NCBI GenBank assembly: GCA_910584125.1
Contig: CAJTXU010000015.1
Coordinates: 1-64,000, forward strand
Source of the DNA: an uncultured Muribaculaceae bacterium
GTDB lineage: Bacteria; Bacteroidota; Bacteroidia; Bacteroidales; Muribaculaceae
Reading direction: 5' to 3'
Length of the DNA: 64,000 nucleotides
The translations under genes and the position numbers were made by a program. Positions 1 through 8,503 of this stretch are shown piece after piece. Under the pieces are notes generated by a model, which was not told the origin of the DNA, did no database searches, and saw only the letters and a list, made by a program, of their open reading frames with translations. The first letter of the stretch is position 1. The number at the start of each line of letters is the position of its first letter.

Positions 1-1
1 G

Positions 2-32
2 CAAAGGTACTCAGACTATGCAATCATGTCAA
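2..32 (-). promoter_or_regulatory. Outward-facing promoter at the left edge
   Basis: Reading the minus strand, TTG (plus 30-32) is followed after exactly 20 bp by TACCTTTG (plus 2-9). This matches the Bacteroidetes -33/-7 pattern. The -33 overlaps the stop codon of the truncated recombinase, and transcription would run off the window. Target unknown. Confidence 0.5.
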
Positions 33-904
33 TGCGCCATCGCGGAGACAGATACCCACCGTAGATTCATTACATCAGAAAACCTAAGTCCGGTGTAACA
101 AGCGAAGACAAATACATTTCTTGTCCTGTCAATAGCCTTTCTACCCGTCGGAAAGATCATAATGGATTGAAGTTCCTCAGGGGTTAGGGCGTAGAGGTTG
201 ACCGTACTGTCTGCTTTAGTTTCGTCACGGAAACGCTGCTGGTATGCTTGATAGGCATTATTTTTGTTATACCCCTTTTTCGTAGCCCAATTAAGGAATG
301 TCTTTATATCCATCATCGACTTGTGGGTATAGTTGTTGGATAGCCCTTTGGCTATAAGAGCCAGTTCAAACTTCGCCAGAAATTCATCGTTGATGTCTTC
401 AAAATAGACACCACTTCTAAATTCTTTCAGATGACGGAGCATAGTCTTATGCTTTGTAAGTGTTCCTTTGCTCCATTGGGCGGTTGCAGGAGTTTCCTTA
501 ATCTCCTTTTCCCTTTCGTCAATCAATAACTGATACACCTCTGCGACAGTAAGCCGGGAAGACTTTTCCTCGTTAAGGATCCCTTTGACTTTTTCTTTGA
601 TTATGGCAGGAGAAACTTCCTCTCCCTCCAGTTCGAGTTGATTGAAAGCTTCATGTATGGCTACTTCGACCTTAGCTATGCGAGTATTGATTTCCGAGGC
701 AGATACACCATCCGCATTAAAATTATTTCTTTTGACTCTTTGCGCTTCTGAATCCCATTTGGATGGTTGAAGTCGATAGCCAATATAGTACCATACTCGT
801 TTACCACCAAAAGTGATGTCGGCGTTAATGGGCATCTCATCGGAATCGCTCTTGCCTTTCCTCTTTTCAATTCGGAAATTTATCCTATGCTTGTATTTGT
901 CCAT
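29..904 (-). pseudogene. Tyrosine recombinase (integrase), C-terminally truncated
   Basis: This is a site-specific integrase of the Bacteroidales mobile-element type. From ATG 904 the protein has an Arm-type N-terminal region (MDKYKHRINFRIEKRKGK), a SAM-like core-binding domain (about residues 125-220) and the start of the catalytic domain. The first catalytic arginine lies in CYTGLRFSDVMNLRW. The reading frame then diverges and stops eight codons later, so the other catalytic residues (Lys, His-x-x-Arg, His, Tyr) are missing and the protein cannot recombine DNA. A longer upstream start is possible, but 904 fits the family and follows a good promoter. The region is AT-rich compared with the rest of the window, consistent with transfer. 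The cause may be a recombination junction near position 58 or an assembly edge. Confidence 0.8.
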
Positions 905-942
905 GATAGAGCGTTTGTTGGTGATATTACATTTTAACCATA

Positions 943-973
943 CAAAATTACATACAAATCTCCATACAATCAA
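943..973 (-). promoter_or_regulatory. Promoter of the recombinase gene
   Basis: On the minus strand TTG (971-973) and TAATTTTG (943-950) are separated by 20 bp, the Bacteroidetes housekeeping pattern. The predicted start of transcription is near 936, about 30 nt before the ATG at 904. Confidence 0.65.
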
Positions 974-1081
974 GGATAATCCAATTTATTTTAATTTACG
1001 GCTTATGCGGTATAATGCTCTAATAATCAATAGGTATAATGCAAAATTTGAGCTGTGATGATATTCTATTTTATAAATAGT

Positions 1082-1450
1082 TCATGTCTCGTCCTCTCCG
1101 CAAATAATGCTGATAAACAGCGAATTACAACATCTACACCCAATTTTACACCCCAAAGTGCGAAATTGGGTGTTTCTATATATTCTTAACGCCGTGTGGC
1201 GGCGTCGCGGCTCTCTGCGCGCCTGTAAAGGAGATGTCCACGGCATTGCTACCACCGTTGGCAAAGGGGAATTGGCATAGATTGCACCGGCGCGTTTGCC
1301 GCTGCGCCTCTTGCCTGTTATGTCATGGTAGCGCAGATAATGGTTGTGCTCCTCCTCAAACCAAGGAAGAATTTCATTAAGAAGGGCAATATTTACTCCG
1401 GTAAGAGCCAAGAATTTTTTGTCAGCGTCGTGGGTACTACAGATTTTTCC
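1082..1450 (-). pseudogene. Transposase N-terminal remnant (HTH/DDE_Tnp_4-like)
   Basis: The minus-strand reading DADKKFLALTGVNIALLNEI and the following FEEEHNHYLRYHDITGKRRSG resembles the N-terminal helix-turn-helix region of IS5-type DDE transposases (family match from memory). After NSPLP the family-like sequence is lost and becomes low-complexity Arg-rich text, as expected after a frameshift or deletion. There is no start codon in the conserved part and no DDE catalytic domain. No terminal inverted repeats were recognised. Together with the truncated recombinase this marks decayed mobile DNA at the left end. Confidence 0.5.
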
Positions 1451-1506
1451 CTAAGATTCCTTTGATGCGGGGCTTGTTTTGATAAACTGGCGTTGAAGGC
1501 AAAACG

Positions 1507-1532
1507 GGGCGGCCCTTGGAAAAGAGCCGCCC
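1507..1532 (-). terminator. Hairpin terminator after the two-domain amylase
   Basis: GGGCGGCCCTT (1507-1517) pairs with AAGAGCCGCCC (1522-1532) with one mismatch, followed on the minus strand by CGTTTTG. It lies 70 bp after the amylase stop codon. Confidence 0.6.
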
Positions 1533-1601
1533 AGTTTGTGTTTATGGGGGTGCGATTGGCGATTGGAAACTCGTTTCTTTACACCTAAGGGACGAATATT
1601 A

Positions 1602-4600
1602 TCAGTTGATGCGGATGAAGGCGGGTTCCCATGCCTTCACGTTGACGCTGCCGCTGACGTTGCCGCCGTTGATGAGGTCTACGCCCGTTCCTCCAATCGA
1701 TATGTTGGTGTCAATCTCGGAGAAGATCACCACCACTTTGTTTCCGGTCTGATTGTCAGTCTTGGTGATAATCTCATACTGGGTGCCTTCCTGTCGCTGC
1801 ACAGTGCCGCGCCACAGAGCCGGATTTTCGGCACGGGCCTTGAACACCTTGGCCACGTAGTCGTGCACCATCTGCTCGTTCTGATTGAAGCCGGAGATGC
1901 GTCCTGACGTGCGCGCCTTGTTGTCGGCGTTGCCGTTGCCGCTCTTGTCGCCGATCTCGTCACCATAATATGTGCATGTCGGACCCGAATATGCGGCCAC
2001 CGCGGCATGGCGTGTCATGAGTTCGCGGGGCCGGCTGTTGATGTCGACGAAGTCGCCTACACGCGAGGTGTCATGGTTGCTGAGGAAGATTGTGGGATTC
2101 ACGCCGGGATCTTTATAGCCGCGTGCGGCGGCGTCGTTTGAGAGGAACCAACCTATTGAACCTACGCCATCGCCGAGATTAACGAGATTGTCCTTGCCGT
2201 CGAAGTCCATCACACTCTTGAGGCCATCCTGCTGAGTGGTTGTGATTCTGCCTGCAGATGTCCAGTCCTCGCCTACCATATAGCCGAGTGTGCCCCACTG
2301 TTCGCCGCGGTTCCTGCGCTCCTGCGCCACGGCCTCCACCTCCTTGCGGAGATCATACCAGTAGTTGTGTCCGCCCTGATAAACCTGATAGCACTGGTCA
2401 AGACGCCAGCCGTCGACGCCGCGGTTCATCCAGTAGCGAACAACTTCCTTGAAGTATTCAAGCGAGCCGGGGAACTGTATATTGCCCGATTCAGAGCCGC
2501 GCACGTTGGGAGTGTTGTTTTGTGTGGATATCCAATTACCGTCGGGCGAAGCCTGGTTCACACCGCCGTGATGGCCGAACACGCCGTCGAGAATCACATA
2601 GATGCCCTTCTCATGGGCCTTCCTGACGAGTTCATCGAATTCATCTTCCGTGCCGAATTTGGGGTCTATCTTGAAATAATTGGTGCAGAAATATCCGGTG
2701 GCCTGAAGCTTCTCGCCACCCTGTCCGTTGGTGGAGTCGAATATAGGTGTCATCCAGATGGCGTTCATGCCGAGATCCTTTATATAGTCGAGCGAGTTGA
2801 TGATGCCGCGGAGGTTACCGTTCTTGCGGTGTCCTTCAGGGCCCCACATGTCGCCATATCCTGACGCACCGCCGTCGCCATGCTGGAAAGAACCCACCAT
2901 TATCTGATAGATGGAGAGTTCGCGCCAGTCGCCGGTAAAGGTATAGACGGGCTGTGAATCGTCGCGGGTGAACGTACTGCTGTAGTTGGCCGTGCCGACG
3001 CTGTTGGATGCGGTGATGGTAAACGTTCCGCTCTCGTTTTCGGCGAGATAGTCGCTCACCTTAAGAGTGGTGGTGCCATTGCCGAGCGTAACGTTCTTAT
3101 TGTTGAAAGAACCGGAAATCGAAGTGGCTTCATTGCCTATGGTCACGGTGATGATGCCGGAGCCCATGACCTTGCCGCCGTCAGGACTTACGGATACCAC
3201 AGGTTTCTGCGGACCGTAGGCTACCAGGCTGTGGCTGCCGTCGGATTTATAGGTATGGCCGTTGACGTACTCAAGATTGCCTCCGGCCTTCTCTCCTCCA
3301 TTATTGCTGAAAATGATCTGGGTGGGCACCTTGCCCTTGGGAGCTTCCCAATAGAGCACACCGTTCTTCTCGGTCATCGCGTCGCCGGGCCATGTGCCGT
3401 TGGCACAGCAGTTCTCGGTGTTGTTCCATGCCCATACCTTCACGTTCCAGTTTTTGTCGTTGACGAAGTAGACAAAGCACTTGTCGTCCGGTTCCTCACC
3501 CTGCTTTTTGGTATAGGTGAAGCTCTTCAGTTCGGTTCCACTCTGATTTGCGGCATATGTGCGCAGCGTTGTGGTCTGGCTGAAAGTCAGCGGCGAGCTG
3601 TAGCGCGCTGAAGCCGCAGAAGGAGTTGAGCCGTCTACGGTATAGTAGATATCGGTGGCGGGAGTCACGGAGAGTGTCACCGTGACATTGTCGGTAAACG
3701 AGGTGCCGTCGGCCGGGTTGGCTGTAACCACGGGCTTTGAGGGCACGGGGGGTGTCGGAGGCTCGGGAGGTGTCGGTCCGCCGAACGTGCCGTATTCCTC
3801 GATGAGGAGCACCGGGCCCGATGCTGCCATCGTGACGCTGCCACCGCTTACCACAGCCGTATTGCTCATATTGTAGCCGTCCATCACCTTCGTGCCGTCG
3901 GCAAAAAGATCACCGGTATTTATCGTGTAGGTCTGGCCGGACCGCGTGTTGAGACGGATAATCACGGAGTTGCTGAATCCGTTTTCCGAGAATTTACGAC
4001 CGTAAGTATCGCTGCCGAGATTAGACTGAACTCCGGCTCCTACGGCCGGATTGCGGCGGCGGAACTGACCGATCTTCTGCCAGTGCAGATTCACGTCGTT
4101 GCCTACGGCATCCCAGTTGAAGTCGCCGCGGGTGGCCATACCTGCGTCACCCTTGCCGTCGACAGTCGGGCGCGACGTCTCGTCGCCGTAAAATATCTGG
4201 GCGCCTCCGGGGCAGAGAAGCAGCATGGTCGCCACATTCTTCTGGTCGCCGGGACGATGCAGGCCGGTGTCGTGACTCGAAACATAATTGAGCACCTCAT
4301 GACCGTTGACGCCGTTGCAGAAACCGGAATAATATTCCCAATCGTCTACCGACGGCGTACGGCCCGAACCACCCTCCGTGCCATTGAAGGCAAAGTTGAT
4401 CATCGAGTCGAAGCCGCCCTGATTGAAGTAGCCCGTATCGCCATGACTCCATCCGAAGCATTCCCCGGTCATCCAGAAATCATTGGTCCAGTTTTTGGCA
4501 TATTCATCGGCGCGGTCGCTGCGGCGCCATGCCTCAAGGGCGCTCTTACAAGCGTTTTTGAGCTGATTCCAGCGAGAAAGCTCCACGTGCTTGGCGGTGT

Positions 4601-5861
4601 CACAACGGAATCCGTCGATTCCGAAGTATTCCACCCATGCGGCGAGCCAATTGATGATGTAGTCGGCGGGAGCACCCTTGCCGCTGATACGCCAGTCGTC
4701 GATGTTGGGCAGACGGTAGTTGTCGTAGTCGCCTCCCTTCTCTCTGTCCCACTTGCGCTGCAGGAAGGCGGGGATATCGACAGACTGTGTGCGCTCGGTC
4801 ACTACGTCGGGCAGTCCGGCCAGCGACATGGTCCTGTCGTCGCTTCCGGGCACCACATAGCCTGCCGATGTGCCCCACGAACGGTCACCGAAGGCTCTTA
4901 CCCACGAGCCCCACCAGTCGCCCCATTTACCTTGTGTGTCGGCGTTGAAGCTTACGTCGTTGTCACCCCACATCGTGAATTTGTCGCTCGAGGGGAGCCA
5001 GCCGGCCGAAGCCGTGCCGTTGACATTGCCGAAGTCATAGTCGAGACAGTCGTCGAGTGTGCAGTATCCGGTATGGTTGAGCACAATGTCCATCACGACA
5101 CGTATTCCGCGGCGGTGCGCCTCGGTCACGAAATTGCGCATATCCTCGATTGTGCCCATATTGCGGTCCATGTAGGTCCAGTCGAGCGTGTAATAGCCGT
5201 GGAATGCGTAGTGGGCGAAGGCATCGTTCTTGCCCCCGGTCCAACCGTGCATCTGCTCGTAAGGAGCGGTGATCCAGATTGCGTTCACACCAAGATCGTC
5301 GAGATAATCGAGCTTTTCGGTGAGGCCCTTGATGTCGCCGCCGTGGAATGTCGCCACATCTGAGCCCCCTGCCGTCTTATGGCGGTGGTAGCTCTCGTCG
5401 TTGGAGGTGTCGCCGTTGTGGAAACGGTCGGTCAGCACGAAATAAATGTTGGCGTTCTTCCAGGTGAAATAGTCCTGACGCACCACCTGAGGAGTCTTCA
5501 GCGAGATTGTGTAGACCGCGGTCTCACCGCCGTTCCTTACGGTATAGGTGATCACATTCTCCCCACCCTGCAACGATCCGAGCGTATGGTTGGAATATGT
5601 CGTGCCGTTGATGGAGATATCCACCGTGGCATCCTTGGATGCCGGGGCCGCCGAGAAAGTGGCTATGGAAGCGGCATCCTCGCCGAGTTCGATTTCATAG
5701 TTTCTTGTGGCCGGATTGAAGTCGGGAATCACGTTGACTCCTCCCACTTTAACCTCAAGGCGATTGAGGGTGGCATCGGTCGCGGCCATGCCGTTGACTC
5801 CGGACGCTGCGAGAAGTACCATTGCAGCCCACAGAGTGCGAAGTTTACAAATATGTGTCAT
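1602..5861 (-). CDS. Secreted alpha-amylase with two GH13 catalytic domains
   Basis: Predicted exported alpha-1,4-glucan hydrolase of 1419 residues. ATG 5861 is chosen because it starts a signal peptide (MTHICKLRTLWAAMVLLAAS); the open frame extends further upstream without one. Visible order: cadherin-like beta-sandwich (about 25-120); first GH13 barrel (about 130-690) with nucleophile Asp in GFRCDTAKH, acid/base Glu in GECFGW and SSHDTG; a chitobiase-C-like Ig module (about 710-780) after a Pro-rich linker; a starch-binding module 26-like domain (about 790-870); another Ig-like module; second GH13 barrel (about 970-1410) with GWRLDQC, GEDWTS and SNHDTS. Both barrels keep their catalytic residues. 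It follows the GLUG protein gene by 28 bp, so the two are probably one operon. Exact linkage specificity cannot be read from sequence. Confidence 0.88.
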   Translation of the reverse strand: MTHICKLRTLWAAMVLLAASGVNGMAATDATLNRLEVKVGGVNVIPDFNPATRNYEIELGEDAASIATFSAAPASKDATVDISINGTTYSNHTLGSLQGGENVITYTVRNGGETAVYTISLKTPQVVRQDYFTWKNANIYFVLTDRFHNGDTSNDESYHRHKTAGGSDVATFHGGDIKGLTEKLDYLDDLGVNAIWITAPYEQMHGWTGGKNDAFAHYAFHGYYTLDWTYMDRNMGTIEDMRNFVTEAHRRGIRVVMDIVLNHTGYCTLDDCLDYDFGNVNGTASAGWLPSSDKFTMWGDNDVSFNADTQGKWGDWWGSWVRAFGDRSWGTSAGYVVPGSDDRTMSLAGLPDVVTERTQSVDIPAFLQRKWDREKGGDYDNYRLPNIDDWRISGKGAPADYIINWLAAWVEYFGIDGFRCDTAKHVELSRWNQLKNACKSALEAWRRSDRADEYAKNWTNDFWMTGECFGWSHGDTGYFNQGGFDSMINFAFNGTEGGSGRTPSVDDWEYYSGFCNGVNGHEVLNYVSSHDTGLHRPGDQKNVATMLLLCPGGAQIFYGDETSRPTVDGKGDAGMATRGDFNWDAVGNDVNLHWQKIGQFRRRNPAVGAGVQSNLGSDTYGRKFSENGFSNSVIIRLNTRSGQTYTINTGDLFADGTKVMDGYNMSNTAVVSGGSVTMAASGPVLLIEEYGTFGGPTPPEPPTPPVPSKPVVTANPADGTSFTDNVTVTLSVTPATDIYYTVDGSTPSAASARYSSPLTFSQTTTLRTYAANQSGTELKSFTYTKKQGEEPDDKCFVYFVNDKNWNVKVWAWNNTENCCANGTWPGDAMTEKNGVLYWEAPKGKVPTQIIFSNNGGEKAGGNLEYVNGHTYKSDGSHSLVAYGPQKPVVSVSPDGGKVMGSGIITVTIGNEATSISGSFNNKNVTLGNGTTTLKVSDYLAENESGTFTITASNSVGTANYSSTFTRDDSQPVYTFTGDWRELSIYQIMVGSFQHGDGGASGYGDMWGPEGHRKNGNLRGIINSLDYIKDLGMNAIWMTPIFDSTNGQGGEKLQATGYFCTNYFKIDPKFGTEDEFDELVRKAHEKGIYVILDGVFGHHGGVNQASPDGNWISTQNNTPNVRGSESGNIQFPGSLEYFKEVVRYWMNRGVDGWRLDQCYQVYQGGHNYWYDLRKEVEAVAQERRNRGEQWGTLGYMVGEDWTSAGRITTTQQDGLKSVMDFDGKDNLVNLGDGVGSIGWFLSNDAAARGYKDPGVNPTIFLSNHDTSRVGDFVDINSRPRELMTRHAAVAAYSGPTCTYYGDEIGDKSGNGNADNKARTSGRISGFNQNEQMVHDYVAKVFKARAENPALWRGTVQRQEGTQYEIITKTDNQTGNKVVVIFSEIDTNISIGGTGVDLINGGNVSGSVNVKAWEPAFIRIN

Positions 5862-5889
5862 TGTTGTCTTATTTGTGGAAATCCGGTTA

Positions 5890-7509
5890 TTACTTCTTGT
5901 TGACTTTGAACGAATAGCTGCGACCATCGGCGGTGACCACGTTAAGCAGGTATATGCCGGCACTGAGGGCGCCGGCCGATACTGTGGCCTCGCAGCCGCC
6001 GTTGCAGTCGGCCGTCAGTATCAGCGCGCCTCCGAGCGAGTAGAGCGATACGCTGCGTAGGGGCGCCGACGAAGCCACGCCTACGTACTCCACGAATGGA
6101 TTCGGGCCGACATTGATGCGGAAATCGCCGTCATCGGCCAGATCCTCAACACCGGTTACGATGTCATACAGCGACGAGGGAAGAATGTATTCCTGATTGC
6201 CAAGGCCGCGCAGAGCCGGGTAGCGTTTCTTGCCCTCCGTAATCCATTCCCACACGTTGTCGAAGTCCCAGTTGGTGATGGAGCTGAACGATGTGAAGTC
6301 TGCAAGATAGGAGGCGGAATGCTGTGAGGCATGATCTCCGTGGAGGGATTCGCCTGTGGCGATTTTGTCCCAGCTATGATTGTTGTCAGATTGATTGCGG
6401 GCGTTGTTGTTGCCGCCGAAGCGTGCCGTATAGTCATGCATTCCGCTTACCCTGCCGTTGATGGCCACTGAATTACGTATGGTCCCATAATTGGCGCCCA
6501 CGATACCTCCCACATAATCCTTGCCGTGGATTTCGCCGGTGGCATACACGTTGCGCACGGTGCCCGAGTTTTTGCCCACGATGCCTCCGGTGGCATAGTC
6601 GTCGGCATTGTCCACCTTCACGCCCGCATAGCAGTCGGTGATGGTGGAGGCGATATTCTCGCCCACAAGTCCACCCACACATATCGACCTTCCGGCCACC
6701 TCGCCTGTGGCGAAACAGCGCTCGATTCTTGTGTTCACGGTCTTGCCCACGAGTATGCCCACATGGTTCACGCCCGACACATTGGCGTTAATCACTCCGA
6801 GATTTATGATTTCGGCGCCGTTTGTAGCGGCGAAGAGTCCGCAGGCTGAGCCATACGAGTTATCGGTGAGATTGAGATTTGTCAGGCTGTGGCCCGCACC
6901 GTCGAAATGGCCCTTATAGGGGTTGCCGACGCTTCCTATGGGGGTCGTCAGTGCTGATGCGTCGATATCGGCATCAAGACGCACGAAGACGTCGGACGCC
7001 CAGTCGCGGGAGTCAGTTGAGAACTGGGAGAGGTGGGCCGAAGTGGAGAGGATGTATGGGCTCTCCTTGGTTCCCTCGCCACCGCCGTAGACATCGCGTC
7101 GACCCTGCTCCACATCCACAAAGAGGTCCTGAGTCTGCTGGCCGTTCTTGGTCTTGGCTATGAACCCGAGCTTGGTAAGCCCGGTAATCTCACTGTCGGA
7201 CAGGCCATAAAATGCCTGAATGTCGGGAATACTGATGGTGTAGGAGCCGCCGCTTCCGCCCATGCGGAATTTTTCGTTGTTGGCTTCATTCCATGAGAAC
7301 GGCGATTTCTTTCCTCCGTTCACACTTTCACACCATGTGTAGCAATACACCTCAGAGCCCATGTCGCGGGTCTGAATCTTCACTTCAAGCGCCTTGGTCG
7401 AAATTGCCGGCGATGGCGATGTCGATATGGTGGCGCTATGCCCGTCTGCTAAAGCTGGGCACGCCGCCGACAACACCATAAGTGTCATGGCTAATTGTTT
7501 AGTTAACAT
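5890..7509 (-). CDS. Secreted GLUG-repeat protein with T9SS-like tail
   Basis: Exported protein of 539 residues starting at ATG 7509, giving a signal peptide (MLTKQLAMTLMVLSAACPALA). Residues about 40-140 form a beta-rich module with aromatic residues, reminiscent of starch-binding regions (inference). About 180-370 carry GLUG-type repeats, with repeated segments such as HVGILVGKT, VGGLVGENI and VGGIVGANYG. The last 80 residues, from NVGPNPFVEY to YSFKVNKK, look like a Por-secretion (type IX) sorting domain. It is the first gene of a likely two-gene operon with the two-domain amylase. A cell-surface glycan-binding or adhesin role is plausible but not shown. Confidence 0.75.
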   Translation of the reverse strand: MLTKQLAMTLMVLSAACPALADGHSATISTSPSPAISTKALEVKIQTRDMGSEVYCYTWCESVNGGKKSPFSWNEANNEKFRMGGSGGSYTISIPDIQAFYGLSDSEITGLTKLGFIAKTKNGQQTQDLFVDVEQGRRDVYGGGEGTKESPYILSTSAHLSQFSTDSRDWASDVFVRLDADIDASALTTPIGSVGNPYKGHFDGAGHSLTNLNLTDNSYGSACGLFAATNGAEIINLGVINANVSGVNHVGILVGKTVNTRIERCFATGEVAGRSICVGGLVGENIASTITDCYAGVKVDNADDYATGGIVGKNSGTVRNVYATGEIHGKDYVGGIVGANYGTIRNSVAINGRVSGMHDYTARFGGNNNARNQSDNNHSWDKIATGESLHGDHASQHSASYLADFTSFSSITNWDFDNVWEWITEGKKRYPALRGLGNQEYILPSSLYDIVTGVEDLADDGDFRINVGPNPFVEYVGVASSAPLRSVSLYSLGGALILTADCNGGCEATVSAGALSAGIYLLNVVTADGRSYSFKVNKK

Positions 7510-7750
7510 GTAAGGATAAATGATAATGATAAAATATTGAATTTGGGCCGCAACCAATGCAGTCCCTTCTTAAACACAAGTGCGAAATTAATAATTTTTA
7601 ACGGAAATTTAAACATAAAAAATCATGTTGTAAAACATAATAATTGGATTCGCATTAAAAAAGAGGGAATTGAGAATACTTGCGTTGAGAAAAATCTCGC
7701 GCCGGAAGTTGAGATTCCGGCGGGAGAGTGTTTCTGATGAAAGGGCTGGA

Positions 7751-8380
7751 TTATCTGACAGTAAACTTTCGGCCGTTGACGATATAGACATCTGCGGGAA
7801 GGCCCGACATGTCGCTGCTTATCCCCACCTTGATGCCCTGTAGGCTATAGACCGCAGACTCGCCGTCTGAATCAGTCAGTATGCCGTCGACGCTGTTGTC
7901 GACCGATGTGAGCACGATGTCGGTGTCACCATTTATGAAGACCGTCTTCGAGGTCACCTTTTCCGTACCCAAGTCGCACACCTTTATGAAGAACTCTTTC
8001 CCGTCGACACTTTCAAAATCGATACGAGTGCAGGGGAGCACGGAGAGACTGCTGGAGAAATCAACAGGTTTCACATAATCTCTTACCGCAGTAACCTGTG
8101 CCGACGTGTTGTCTATTCCTTCGCTCAGCGTGAGCTCGGTGCTGTAAGGCTGCACCTCAACCGGCACGCCGTCTTGCTCGATGGCTACGATCTCATCCTG
8201 GATATAAGTCGATGACACTCTGAGCGACGACTCCGTGGAGGGGGCGTAATGCACCTCGTTCCAGCCTTCGGCCATTGTCTCCAGGGGACGGAAGCCGATT
8301 GAGAAGCTCGCCTTGTCAGGCCTGTCAATCCAGAGCCGGAATGTGCCGGAATAATATTCCGACTCGGGCATGACGTTCAC
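7751..8380 (-). pseudogene. C-terminal part of a secreted protein, 5' end missing
   Basis: The frame encodes about 210 residues ending in VYSLQGIKVG and VYIVNGRKFTVR, a C-terminal pattern common in Bacteroidales exported proteins. The only in-frame starts are a GTG at 8380 and internal ATGs. Protein-like sequence (DPKECAGKTWT) continues upstream of the GTG to a stop near 8414, with no ATG and no signal peptide. I read this as the remaining 3' part of a larger exported protein; a short GTG-started gene is the alternative. It sits between the GLUG protein and the cytoplasmic amylase, so it may once have belonged to the starch cluster. Confidence 0.5.
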
Positions 8381-8435
8381 GGTCCATGTCTTTCCCGCGC
8401 ATTCTTTTGGGTCTCATTGTGAAACAGACATAAGG

Positions 8436-8475
8436 CGGCAGGTCAGAGAATTGAGGACAATTCTCTGGCCTGCCG
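8436..8475 (-). terminator. Hairpin terminator after the cytoplasmic amylase
   Basis: Arms 8436-8452 and 8459-8475 pair over 17 bp with one G-T pair and a 6-nt loop, 28 bp after the amylase stop codon. The T-tract is weak, as is usual in this phylum. Confidence 0.65.
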
Positions 8476-8503
8476 GTTGTTGTGATGGGAGTCAAACTGC
8501 GGT

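Noticed and set aside
1..1450. Intact integrative element at the left end
   Set aside because: Only a truncated recombinase and a transposase scrap are visible, with no attachment repeats, cargo or transfer genes within the window.
4083..5363. 426-codon open frame on the plus strand
   Set aside because: It lies antisense inside the first GH13 domain of the amylase; GC-rich third positions leave the opposite strand open.
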